From an uncultured bacterium (GTDB lineage Bacteria; Cyanobacteriota; Vampirovibrionia; Gastranaerophilales; Gastranaerophilaceae), in NCBI GenBank assembly GCA_949293185.1, contig CASFCQ010000015.1:1-34224 (forward strand): DNA of 34,224 nucleotides, written 5' to 3'. The notes under the pieces are model-generated. The model did not search any database, was not told where the DNA came from, and worked only from the letters and a program-made list of their open reading frames with translations. This document shows positions 25,111 to 32,941 of this stretch, in pieces. Each line of letters opens with the position of its first letter. The stretch's first letter is position 1. Position numbers and translations under genes: made by a program.

Positions 25111-25444
25111 ATAATTTTATGCCCTTTCAATCGGCTGATACTTTGTGTGTTGATTCTCCCTTGTTTTTGATTATGAATATTACTTACATTTATATTATAA
25201 CATCTTTTTTAATCAAAGGCATTATCTAATCATACTACTTTTGTAGTAAATTTACATATCTTTATAAAAACAAACAGAATTATACAAACACTTGATACGC
25301 AGGGATTTGCTGCTTTAACATTATTTATAATATTACAAAATATTAATTAGTTTTTAAAATTTTAGCAATTTATTACAACAAACATTTTTTATTAAAACAT
25401 AAGTGTTAGTAATTTATGTGTGATTTTACAGAAAGGTAGATAAA
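25111..25444. other. Divergent AT-rich promoter region with a palindrome
   Basis: About 330 bases between the Ycf45-like gene (minus) and the 207-aa gene (plus). No gene is seen. It contains a minus-strand TATAAT near 25195, a plus-strand TATAAT at 25326-25331 without a good -35, and a perfect TACTAC-TTTT-GTAGTA palindrome at 25233-25248 that could be a repressor site. The rest is very AT-rich. Confidence 0.6.
25233..25248. promoter_or_regulatory. TACTAC-N4-GTAGTA palindrome
   Basis: A perfect 6-bp inverted repeat around TTTT. Its size and symmetry suit a dimeric repressor operator, but no cognate regulator is identifiable here. Confidence 0.35.
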
Positions 25445-26068
25445 ATGGTCGCCGGTATTAATTCGTTAGGTGTAAACAAACAACAGAACAATGCTTTTTT
25501 GAAGGGAAATAAAAGCAGTGAAAAAGCATTAAACAACTTAAAATACCTCACTGCATCAGGGGTTATTATCGGAGGGGGAATTGCTGCTGGTAAAGCAGTT
25601 TTGAACAATCCAAACAACAGCTTTGTCACATCAATGGATAAAAATATGACTAAAGGGGCTGAATTCCTTGCTAACGGCGGTTTAAAAGATGTTTATCAAA
25701 AAACCAAAAATTATGCCGGCGAAACATTTTCCCGCATAGAAAGCAAACTCCCCAATAACAACACTATGAATAAAATCGGTGACTATTTAAGCAAAGCAAA
25801 AAATATATTCAATAAAGGTTTAAACCAAGCAAAGAAATTTGCTGCACCTCTTTGGAACAAGATTAAAGGTCCTGTAACAGGTTTATTGAATACTGTAAAA
25901 AACAAATCTGCAAACTTATTAACAAAATTTGCAAAACTGCCCGGACAATACAAAGTTGCCGGAGTAATCGGAGCTTTAGTTCTCACTTCCGTATTAGCAC
26001 TTTTAGGCGAAAATGCTTATCAAAACGGAAAAATTGATCAAAAATATGAAGATGCATTAAAAATGTAA
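25445..26068 (+). CDS. Hypothetical membrane-associated protein
   Basis: 207 aa, family not recognised. After an Asn/Gln-rich N-terminus (MVAGINSLGVNKQQNNAFLKGNKSS) come a Gly/Ala hydrophobic segment at about 39-57 (LTASGVIIGGGIAAGKAV), a long Lys/Asn-rich amphipathic region (about 65-165), and a second hydrophobic helix at about 172-192 (VAGVIGALVLTSVLALLG). There is no conventional signal peptide. AAAGG precedes the ATG, and a terminator closes the gene, so it is monocistronic. The amphipathic middle could lie on a membrane. The AFLKGNKSS segment faintly recalls the FKS tails of two other proteins in this window. No function is proposed. Confidence 0.72.
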   Translation: MVAGINSLGVNKQQNNAFLKGNKSSEKALNNLKYLTASGVIIGGGIAAGKAVLNNPNNSFVTSMDKNMTKGAEFLANGGLKDVYQKTKNYAGETFSRIESKLPNNNTMNKIGDYLSKAKNIFNKGLNQAKKFAAPLWNKIKGPVTGLLNTVKNKSANLLTKFAKLPGQYKVAGVIGALVLTSVLALLGENAYQNGKIDQKYEDALKM

Positions 26069-26084
26069 ATAATTATCAGAATAC

Positions 26085-26115
26085 AAAAAGCGGGTATATA
26101 AAATACCCGCTTTTT
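26085..26115 (+). terminator. Terminator after the 207-aa gene
   Basis: GCGGGTAT (26090-26097) pairs with ATACCCGC (26103-26110) around ATAAA, extended by five A:T pairs, with a run of Ts at 26111-26115. It follows the stop codon by about 16 nt. Confidence 0.92.
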
Positions 26116-26135
26116 CATATAAATATATCATAGAG

Positions 26136-26162
26136 AATGAATCAGATGCCCCATGATTCATT
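26136..26162. other. Perfect 9-bp hairpin before the porin gene
   Basis: AATGAATCA (26136-26144) and TGATTCATT (26154-26162) pair perfectly around GATGCCCCA. No T run follows. It lies 20 bp past the terminator and about 95 bp before the porin start, so it is more likely an operator or RNA element than a terminator. Confidence 0.4.
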
Positions 26163-26256
26163 AGTGTCTGCAAATAAAAATTTATAAATTATATAAAATA
26201 TGTGTTTTTTAAGTTATTATATAGTTTTATAGCTATAGTCTGTTAATTTTGATGAA

Positions 26257-27582
26257 ATGAAGTATTTTTTTTCTATATTGATTTTTATATGTTCAACATT
26301 TTTTTTAGCACTTCCGGCTGGTGCTTTTCAGGATGTCATTGTACTGGAAACTGACTCCGCCCCTTCTTTCACGGAAACAATGCTTGATGCAACAGAATCA
26401 GACGACAATCCTGTTATTAACATAGACGAAAAAGAAATCTATAAAGGAAAACCCAAGAATTCCACAACAGAAGCTGAAAACAAACAATTGCGAAGCGGTA
26501 TAGCTGATTACAATCCAGAAACTGCAAGCGCTTATCCCGGCATGTTTTTATTGAATATACTCAAAAATACAGCAAAAGATGTATACGAGCTGGAAATAGA
26601 ACGAACAGACATTCCCTCTCAGTTATTAAAGGATAAATTAACATTCAATATAAATAAAGGTCCGATAGAAAGTCTGCACTACTGGTCAGCTTTTCAGACG
26701 GATTTTTCAACAAATATACAAGAATCTGACGACACGGATTCAACATTTAACGTAAGTTTGATAAACCTTATACTGGACGGAAAATTTAAAGGCGGAAAAG
26801 AAAATTTCAGGATAATGTTAGATCCAACCCACAGAAGTTCCCATCCTGATTTTATGCAGACATTTTTTCAGGATTTTTATGTGGAATCAAAAAGGATTCC
26901 GCATCACAAAATACTTATCGGTAATTCACGCCCCGGTGTAGGGATAGAAGGTGCTCAATCACCATACACACTTGCTTTTATAAATCGCTCTCAAATTTCA
27001 AGAAACTACGCAAATATTCGTAAATTCGGCGTGAGGCTGCGAGGGGATTATTCGCTTATAGATTATGATTTAGGGGCGTACAGCTCATCTACAAACTTCA
27101 CCTCGTTTTTTCCGGGGCACGAAGTAGATGCCTGGGTAAACTTAAAACCGCTTGCTAAAACAGACGGCAAATACGGAAAACTTGTGACGGGTGCAGGCAT
27201 CCAATCAGGGGAGAAACACGGCACAAGCTACTATTTGACCGGAGCATATGCAGGTTATTCCTACAAAAAATTCTGGACAAAATTTGAATACGCAAGAGCC
27301 AACGGCTCAAATGGAAGCACCGGTTTGACACAGGCAAACTCTCAGGGGCTTTTTGTTACTGCAGGATACTTTTTAACAAAGAAGCTTGAACTTTTAGCAA
27401 GATATGACCACTTTGATCCGGACAGAGAAATCAGCAGCAATAACAGAAAAGAAATTTCTTTCGGTACAAACTACTACCTCAAAGGACAGGCACTAAAACT
27501 AATCTTTAACTATGTATTTTGTAAAAACGATGCTGCCGATGACTCTCACAGATTAATGATGGGTACACAGATTGTATTGTAA
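26257..27582 (+). CDS. Outer-membrane porin, OprP/OprO (phosphate-selective) type
   Basis: 441 aa. A signal peptide (MKYFFSILIFICSTFFLALPAGA) is followed by an acidic, Asp/Glu/Thr-rich linker (about 24-80) and a beta-barrel. The barrel has alternating patterns and Tyr/Gly-rich strands, with features of the Porin_O_P family: FGVRLRGDYSLIDYDLGAY, VTAGYFLTKKLELLARYDHFDPD, EISFGTNYYLKGQALKLIFNY, and a terminal strand ending IVL. Family members pass anions or other small solutes. Selectivity cannot be read here. No ribosome site precedes the ATG; TATAGT at 26234-26239 is a possible -10 with a very short leader. It is monocistronic. Confidence 0.75.
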   Translation: MKYFFSILIFICSTFFLALPAGAFQDVIVLETDSAPSFTETMLDATESDDNPVINIDEKEIYKGKPKNSTTEAENKQLRSGIADYNPETASAYPGMFLLNILKNTAKDVYELEIERTDIPSQLLKDKLTFNINKGPIESLHYWSAFQTDFSTNIQESDDTDSTFNVSLINLILDGKFKGGKENFRIMLDPTHRSSHPDFMQTFFQDFYVESKRIPHHKILIGNSRPGVGIEGAQSPYTLAFINRSQISRNYANIRKFGVRLRGDYSLIDYDLGAYSSSTNFTSFFPGHEVDAWVNLKPLAKTDGKYGKLVTGAGIQSGEKHGTSYYLTGAYAGYSYKKFWTKFEYARANGSNGSTGLTQANSQGLFVTAGYFLTKKLELLARYDHFDPDREISSNNRKEISFGTNYYLKGQALKLIFNYVFCKNDAADDSHRLMMGTQIVL

Positions 27583-27647
27583 ATGTTTTATCTTTTCGCA
27601 ATGTGGCGCATTTGAATTAATATGTTAGCAAATGCGGCAGGATTTAA

Positions 27648-28232
27648 CTACCAGTTAGGATGATAGTACAGCTCAATAGTTTCATTATCTTTGAGTTTTG
27701 CATGCCCGCCTTTGATAAAGTTAGTCAAAGAACCTGTCGGAGGCAAAAAAGTCAACGCCCATTTTAAAGGAAAAACCCACAAGCTTCTGTCCTGTCCGTA
27801 GACCTCGAATGTATCCGTAACTTTTGACGAATCTATGTTGTCGAACTGAAAATCACCGAATATAATACTTGCCGGTATTCCGTTCATTCCACTCATTATT
27901 ATAGTTTCAACAGTGGCATAAACAGTATCATTTTTTTTGAGAATTTTATGTCCGTGTTCATACACATCGTGACAGGCTAAAAAAACAATTTTCTCCCCTT
28001 CTTTTAAATCCCGCTCGGATTTAATACTGACCATAACCCTAAGCTCTATAGGAATTCTTTTTAAATCTTCATAGTTATATTTATAAGCGTTATACGGATT
28101 TTTTAAATTTTTATCTTTTAATGTTGTATCAACGAGTTCATCCCGTATGACTTCCTGAGCTGAACAAATTGAGGTTGAAAAAAGCATTAATGCCGTTAGT
28201 ATTATCGTTAAAATGTTATTGTACTTAGTCAT
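27648..28232 (-). CDS. Hypothetical exported protein, coupled to the pseudo-M48 gene
   Basis: 194 aa, family not recognised. A signal peptide (MTKYNNILTIILTALMLFSTSICSA, then QEV) indicates export. The mature protein has LKRIPIELRVMVSIKSERDL, KEGEKIVFLACHDVYEHGHKIL and DTVYATVETIIMSGMNGIP, suggesting a beta-rich fold, and ends with LTFLPPTGSLTNFIKGGHAKL and ETIELYYHPNW. Its ATG overlaps the stop codon of the gene before it by 8 nt (28225-28232), a strong sign of translational coupling and joint function with the degenerate M48 protein. Confidence 0.7.
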   Translation of the reverse strand: MTKYNNILTIILTALMLFSTSICSAQEVIRDELVDTTLKDKNLKNPYNAYKYNYEDLKRIPIELRVMVSIKSERDLKEGEKIVFLACHDVYEHGHKILKKNDTVYATVETIIMSGMNGIPASIIFGDFQFDNIDSSKVTDTFEVYGQDRSLWVFPLKWALTFLPPTGSLTNFIKGGHAKLKDNETIELYYHPNW

Positions 28233-28944
28233 ATTTTAAATTTTCTTTTGATTGTGTTTTTATTTTCTCCATAAGCAGTCTTCTGTTTTCTTGGGAAGAG
28301 AGCAGAAAGTTCTGATAATGTTCATTTTCCAGATATGTATTGTTCTTCAAATAGTATGGATATTTTGTATAAATATATTCATAGATAATTGCCAGCCGCC
28401 TTGATGCAAGATTTTTAGTGGAAATCATATCGAATCTTTTTTGAGGGCTGCTTTTTTGGATAAATGTAATCAGCCCGAGCGGATTATAACCGGCATTGAC
28501 CATAAAATCTACTGCTCTTTTGTCAGCAACTATTTCAAACTTTTTAGGAGCGGCTTTAATCTGCAAAGCCGTCAAATATCCTCTGAAAAAGCCATGATAT
28601 GACTTCATGGCAGTTAATATGCCTCTGGCCAAATACGCAGCAAGTTCATCATCATTTTGGATAAACTGATAATAACCGTCATACAAAACAACTTCCCTGC
28701 TCATAACGGATGGGTCAATAGTCAAGAGCGATTCTTTTTCTTTTTCATTGTATACAAAAACAATCCTTTGTTCTATTTTATTGGCATTTAAAAGTTTAGA
28801 GCCAATATCGTTAACACGTGACTGTATAGTTTGTTGTCTTATTATTTTCGGTTCATTATTTTCAGTTAGTGTGTCCGCATATACGCTGCAAAAAAATATT
28901 TGCGCATACAGCAGCAAAATAACCGTAACCAGTTTTTTCATCAT
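28225..28944 (-). CDS. Exported M48-like protein lacking the zinc-binding motif
   Basis: 239 aa from the ATG at 28944, supported by GAGG 8 nt upstream; the alternative ATG at 28941 is also possible. A signal sequence runs to about residue 23. The region 99-160 lines up with the M48 peptidase core, which normally reads ELAAVLAHEIGH...E(x)EAD...AGYDP. Here it is ELAAYLARGILT, so HExxH is R107-G108-x-x-T111, while E137-x-x-A-D141 and AGYNP are kept. It is thus probably a catalytically dead relative (pseudopeptidase) used for binding or regulation. The downstream gene starts inside its stop codon region. The 5' leader may be structured (28973-29021). Confidence 0.7.
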   Translation of the reverse strand: MMKKLVTVILLLYAQIFFCSVYADTLTENNEPKIIRQQTIQSRVNDIGSKLLNANKIEQRIVFVYNEKEKESLLTIDPSVMSREVVLYDGYYQFIQNDDELAAYLARGILTAMKSYHGFFRGYLTALQIKAAPKKFEIVADKRAVDFMVNAGYNPLGLITFIQKSSPQKRFDMISTKNLASRRLAIIYEYIYTKYPYYLKNNTYLENEHYQNFLLSSQENRRLLMEKIKTQSKENLKYD

Positions 28945-28972
28945 TATTCCAGCCTCATTATTTAACACTGTT

Positions 28973-29021
28973 CCCCAAGTGTATTCATCGACTAAATACA
29001 GCTAGCTAAAAACCCTTGGGG
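28973..29021 (-). other. Possible structured leader of the pseudo-M48 operon
   Basis: CCCCAAG (28973-28979) pairs with CTTGGGG (29015-29021) around a 35-nt loop that itself contains GTATT/AATAC (28981-28985 with 28995-28999). On the minus strand it lies about 30 nt before the ribosome site, with a CATAAT-like -10 just upstream. It could be an mRNA control element. No known riboswitch class is recognised. Confidence 0.3.
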
Positions 29022-29084
29022 TATAAGATTATGATAGCATAAGTTTTCTAAAACTTTATAAGCCTTATATTTTTTTAATATGTA

Positions 29085-30101
29085 CTAAAACATGTTGAAC
29101 ATGCCGCCGTATAATTTTTTGTAGAAAGTCACTGCAATGTATGCAACTATTATCCCGACGAGCAGAAGGGTAACCGGCTGAAGCCACGCTATAAAAGTAC
29201 TTAAAAAGTTCTGCAGCTGATTTTCATAGTCCTTAGCTATATCGTTAAAAGCATGTCCCAAACGACCGGTTTTTTCGCCTGTTGCAATCTGAGACAGCGC
29301 AAACGGACTGAAAAGTTGAGCGGATATAAATGCAGTAGTGACATCGCCTCCATCTTTTAAAATATTATTGGCTCTTATCATTGCCAGTGTTGACTGTTTT
29401 GTTTTAAACAGAGAAGAAGCAAGTTCTACTGACTCCATTATAGGAATCCCGGCATTATAGGATGCACCGAGTACATAGAAAAAATTTATAAAATATATAT
29501 TATTAATAAATGAAGCCAGGGGCGTTTTTTCTACTATATAATCCATAAGAGCGGCAAACATTTTCTTATTAGTTACAATGTAATAAACACCTGCAAATAT
29601 AAGCGCGTATACAATCACAATTTTTACAACTGTTCCCGCAAACAACACCAGTTTGCTAGTCGGACATATACCGGCAGTGTACATAACATCAAAAATTTTA
29701 AAGAAAAAAGACTGACAGAATATAAACACCCCGATACAAGCCAGAAGCATAATAACAGGATAAGTAAGTGCGCCGATTAAAGAACTTTTTAGTTTTTCCG
29801 TTCTTTTTATATCTTCTCTTATTCTCTCAACGACATCCTCCACCTGTCCGCTTTTGTCCCCCGCACAAAAAAGCATTGCATATTGCTTGCCGACAATATC
29901 CTGATATTTCATCATAAGTTCCGTTACGGGCATGCCATCGTCTATACCGCTTTTAAAAATACGGGCAAGCTGTTTTATGTTCATATTTACAGAAGAAGAT
30001 TCTATTGTCTTAAATATTTCCGTATAAGAAAAACCGGCGCTGTAGAGGCTTTCAATTGAGTTAAAAAACTGTTTTTTTTCTGATAAATTTAATTCTTTCA
30101 T
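29085..30101 (-). CDS. GspF/PilC-family inner-membrane protein (T2SSF)
   Basis: 338 aa from the ATG at 30101. Two tandem T2SSF domains are visible: the first (about 5-130) starts LSEKKQFFNSIESLYSAGFSYTEIF, and the second (about 205-330) starts FINNIYFINFFYVLGASYNAGIPIMES. Three membrane segments lie at about 110-137, 152-178 and 308-331. GAGDKSG-like motifs (CAGDKSGQVEDVV and ATGEKTGRLGHAF) are typical of this family, the inner-membrane platform of type II secretion and type IV pili. No ATPase, pilin or secretin gene is nearby, so it is an orphan here. A TATAAT box (30116-30111) sits directly before the start and the message looks leaderless. Confidence 0.88.
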   Translation of the reverse strand: MKELNLSEKKQFFNSIESLYSAGFSYTEIFKTIESSSVNMNIKQLARIFKSGIDDGMPVTELMMKYQDIVGKQYAMLFCAGDKSGQVEDVVERIREDIKRTEKLKSSLIGALTYPVIMLLACIGVFIFCQSFFFKIFDVMYTAGICPTSKLVLFAGTVVKIVIVYALIFAGVYYIVTNKKMFAALMDYIVEKTPLASFINNIYFINFFYVLGASYNAGIPIMESVELASSLFKTKQSTLAMIRANNILKDGGDVTTAFISAQLFSPFALSQIATGEKTGRLGHAFNDIAKDYENQLQNFLSTFIAWLQPVTLLLVGIIVAYIAVTFYKKLYGGMFNMF

Positions 30102-30110
30102 AATAAATTT

Positions 30111-30116
30111 ATTATA
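30111..30116 (-). promoter_or_regulatory. TATAAT box adjacent to the start of the GspF-like gene
   Basis: A perfect TATAAT on the minus strand ends 9 nt before the ATG at 30101, and no ribosome site is seen. The -35 is weak. Transcription would begin within a few bases of the ATG. Confidence 0.45.
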
Positions 30117-30202
30117 CAAAATTTTTTATTAAATTCATACTTTTTTAATTCTGTAGTATGATAAAAGAGTCTACAAATGACAGGATGAAAAGGGGGACTA
30201 TT

Positions 30203-30409
30203 ATGATGTATCAGGTTTATACCAAAAAAGGCGGTTCTGAACTAACCAAAACACAGGTAGGAGAGTTTTCCGATCTGGAAGAAGCTCTTGATTTTGCAGA
30301 AAAAGCTATTGAAGGTAAACCGGATTTAAAATATATAGTAGAAGCCACCTCAGGACACTTTAACAGCTACGGAGAATTGCTTGTTGAAGTTATTGCTGAA
30401 AGTGATTAA
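30203..30409 (+). CDS. Small hypothetical protein (68 aa)
   Basis: 68 aa from the ATG at 30203, six bases after AGGGGG (30191-30196); the next ATG (30206) would give 67 aa. The sequence begins MMYQVYTKKGGSEL and carries a helical, acidic middle (FSDLEEALDFAEKAIEG) and a beta-like end (LLVEVIAESD). No membrane segment or metal motif is seen. It lies 39 nt before the second pgi on the same strand and is likely co-transcribed with it. Its role is unknown; it may be a small alpha/beta regulatory or accessory protein. Confidence 0.78.
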   Translation: MMYQVYTKKGGSELTKTQVGEFSDLEEALDFAEKAIEGKPDLKYIVEATSGHFNSYGELLVEVIAESD

Positions 30410-30448
30410 TTTTATAAAACGGACAAATAAAATAAAGGAGAAAACAAA

Positions 30449-31747
30449 GTGATTACAAAAAATCCTGATATTACAACAAATTTTAGCGGTGTTGATTTTT
30501 CAAAATACACATCTAAAGTATCCAAATTCGTGAACGAATTTTCTAAAAGAGCTAACCAAAAAGGTCAATTCCTTAACTGGGTTAACCTTCCACAGGAACA
30601 AATCAAAAGAGCGGATGAAATTTATGAACTCGCTTCTAAACTAAAAGCCCAAACAGGTGTTAAAAAATTGAGCGTAATGGGTATAGGCGGTTCAAAACAC
30701 ACGGTTGAACATATGTTATCCATCAACGGATTGAATATAAAAGGCGATGTTGTAGAATTTTATTCCGATGTTGATTCAGCCAGCCTTGAAAGATTCCTGT
30801 ACAAATTAAATGACAATATTTTAGAATCAGCATTTATGATTGCATCTAAATCCGGTTCTACTTTCGAAACTAAAGACGGATTCTTAAGAGTTCTCGCAAT
30901 GCTGGAAGATGCTTATAAGGCAAAAGGTCAGTCTTTAGAAGAAGCTAAAAAATCAGCAAACAAACACTTTATCGCAGTAACAGATGCTAACGCAGAAAAA
31001 AGCGAGCTTAGAAGAACATCTAACGAAAACAGCTGGCTTGGCGACTTATTTATCCACGATGATGTAGGCGGAAGATTCTCTGCGTTTGATGACCATGCTC
31101 TTTTTGCTCTTGCCTGGGCAGGTATGAAAAAAGAAGATATGATAGAAATGCTCAATGCTGCTCAAGAAATGTCAACTATCGCTTTGAGTACGGATTTTGA
31201 CAACAACGATGCATTAAAAGAAGGTATCTTCTGGGCTGACGCAAAGCTTAACGGCATTGAAGCGTCTGTTCACCAGTATATGGGTTCTATTTTTGAAAAC
31301 ACTGTTTACTGGCACGCTCAAATGCAAAACGAATCAGTTAAAGACACACTAAAACAGGTTGCAAAAGTTCCTGACGCTATGCACCACAGTGCAGAAGCTC
31401 ACTTTAACCCTGCTAACAAGCTTGTTTTTGCTTTGACTGTTCCTGTAGACAACGGTGTATGCAGAGAAAACGCAGAAGCTTATATTGGAGCATTGACAAA
31501 ATCTTACGAAGTTACAGGCGCAACTTTTGTTGAAAGAATCGCAACAAAAGGTATGGGCTTAACCCCCAAAGCTGCCGGTGCAATGACGATGTTAAGAGCT
31601 TATGCAACAGTTTATCAGGAAATCGTTGAAAAAATTATGACAAACACAGCATTTCCGGAAGTATTAGACAGCGTATTGCAGCCTCATGTTGAGTTCTACA
31701 AAAAGAATCTCAAAGGAGGAGTTGTAGTTCCTGGAAGAATTTCTTAA
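30449..31747 (+). CDS. pgi: Glucose-6-phosphate isomerase (second copy)
   Basis: 432 aa from a GTG start at 30449 with AAAGGAG 8 nt upstream. The glycolytic isomerase motifs are clear: GIGGSKHTVEHML, SKSGSTFE (phosphate loop), VGGRFSAFDDHALFALAW, the Glu motif MQNESVKD, MHHSAEAHFN with the ring-opening His, and LQPHVEFYKKNL with the catalytic Lys. It shows no extra tail, unlike the other pgi at 20215. Both carry the key residues, so both may be active. The codon use is that of a well-expressed gene, and the region ends in a strong terminator. Confidence 0.93.
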   Translation: MITKNPDITTNFSGVDFSKYTSKVSKFVNEFSKRANQKGQFLNWVNLPQEQIKRADEIYELASKLKAQTGVKKLSVMGIGGSKHTVEHMLSINGLNIKGDVVEFYSDVDSASLERFLYKLNDNILESAFMIASKSGSTFETKDGFLRVLAMLEDAYKAKGQSLEEAKKSANKHFIAVTDANAEKSELRRTSNENSWLGDLFIHDDVGGRFSAFDDHALFALAWAGMKKEDMIEMLNAAQEMSTIALSTDFDNNDALKEGIFWADAKLNGIEASVHQYMGSIFENTVYWHAQMQNESVKDTLKQVAKVPDAMHHSAEAHFNPANKLVFALTVPVDNGVCRENAEAYIGALTKSYEVTGATFVERIATKGMGLTPKAAGAMTMLRAYATVYQEIVEKIMTNTAFPEVLDSVLQPHVEFYKKNLKGGVVVPGRIS

Positions 31748-31766
31748 ATAAAAATTTAAATCTTAA

Positions 31767-31800
31767 CAAAACAGCAGTTTAATTAAAAACTGCTGTTTTG
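31767..31800 (+). terminator. Terminator after pgi
   Basis: CAAAACAGCAGTTT (31767-31780) and AAACTGCTGTTTTG (31787-31800) form a perfect 14-bp stem with a 6-nt loop, followed by TTTTA. It starts 19 nt after the stop codon. Confidence 0.92.
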
Positions 31801-31806
31801 TTTTAT

Positions 31807-31845
31807 AAAAAAGGCGGACAAAAGTTTTTCAGAGTCCGCCTTTTT
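31807..31845 (-). terminator. Terminator after rpsA-like
   Basis: GGCGGAC (31813-31819) pairs with GTCCGCC (31834-31840), extended by A/T pairs, and on the minus strand is followed by a run of Ts. It serves the S1 gene and sits back to back with the pgi terminator. Confidence 0.9.
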
Positions 31846-31866
31846 AGTTTATTCAGCGCTTAAGAT

Positions 31867-32919
31867 TTATTCATTAATATCTTTTACACTCAAAGCAATT
31901 CTGTGTTCTTGCGGAGTGAATTTTTTGATAAGAACTTTAACTTCTTCTCCGTTTTTATAAACATCGAACGGATTTGCTTCGGAGTCTTTCATTTCTGCTA
32001 CCGGCAGCAATGCTTCAACGCCCGGGAAAATATTGATGAAAGCACCGAAAGAAGTAACTTTGTTTACTGTACCTGTAATGATTTCACCTTCTTTAAACTT
32101 GTCTTCGATTTCTTCCCAAGGGTTGTCACCGATTCTTTTCAAGCTTAAGCTGATTCTTTTAAGATCTTCATCGATTTTTAATACTTTAACTTCGATTTTT
32201 TGACCGAGTGTTAATACATCGGAAGGATGTTTGATTCTCTGCCAAGAAATTTCTGATATAGGAAGCAAGCCGTCAACACCGTTGATATCGATAAATGCAC
32301 CGAAATCAGCGATTCTTACTACTTCACCTTCTACAATCTGATCAACTTCAAGGTTAGAAATAACTTCATCAACAAGCTGTTCTCTTTGTTCAGCAAGAGC
32401 CTGTCTTTGAGAGAGGATGAGTTTGTTTCTTTTTGCATCAGCTTCAAGAACTTTTGCTTCGATTTCCTGATTCATCAAACCATCAAACGGCATGCCTGTT
32501 CTTAATTGAGAAGCTGGGATAAAGCCTCTTAAATCCTGTACTTCAACGATTACACCGCCTTTAACGAGAGAAACGACTTTAGCCATAACAGTTTCTCCGG
32601 AAATTTTAGCATTTTGAAGAATCTGCCAAGCCTGAGCGCAAGCAACTCTTTTAAGAGAAAGAAGCATACCGCTTTTTTCATCTTCATCTTCTTTTAAAAT
32701 ATAGAACTCTTTGCAGTCACCTATTTTGAGTTCATCAACCATAGAAGTAGGGATTTCTCTTACAGGAAGAAATCCTTCTGATTTTGCACCTATGTCAACA
32801 AGGTAACCGTCATTTTCTTTTTTTACAATTTGACCTCTTACAACGTCAGCAACGCTGAGTTTTGAGGTGAATGATTCCTCTAATAATTTTTCAAATTCAT
32901 CTAATTGAGCTGTTGTCAT
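31867..32919 (-). CDS. rpsA: 30S ribosomal protein S1 (four S1 domains)
   Basis: 350 aa with four S1 RNA-binding domains at about 23-90, 107-172, 193-262 and 276-347. Domains 3 and 4 are the most canonical (VEGEVVRIADFGAFIDINGVDG and ITGTVNKVTSFGAFINIF). Proteobacterial S1 has six domains, while many Gram-positive and cyanobacterial S1 proteins have three or four, so this is a short form. It helps mRNA binding to the 30S subunit. It follows ispH on the same strand after a 22-nt gap; ispH-S1 adjacency or fusion is well known in Clostridia. AAAGGAAA precedes the ATG and a terminator follows. Confidence 0.9.
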   Translation of the reverse strand: MTTAQLDEFEKLLEESFTSKLSVADVVRGQIVKKENDGYLVDIGAKSEGFLPVREIPTSMVDELKIGDCKEFYILKEDEDEKSGMLLSLKRVACAQAWQILQNAKISGETVMAKVVSLVKGGVIVEVQDLRGFIPASQLRTGMPFDGLMNQEIEAKVLEADAKRNKLILSQRQALAEQREQLVDEVISNLEVDQIVEGEVVRIADFGAFIDINGVDGLLPISEISWQRIKHPSDVLTLGQKIEVKVLKIDEDLKRISLSLKRIGDNPWEEIEDKFKEGEIITGTVNKVTSFGAFINIFPGVEALLPVAEMKDSEANPFDVYKNGEEVKVLIKKFTPQEHRIALSVKDINE

Positions 32920-32941
32920 TTTTTATTTTCCTTTCTGTATA

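Noticed and set aside
25356-25376. Possible further HLR1 site before the 207-aa gene
   Set aside because: The first half-site has two mismatches and the second half begins with A, which is expected by chance in this AT-rich region.
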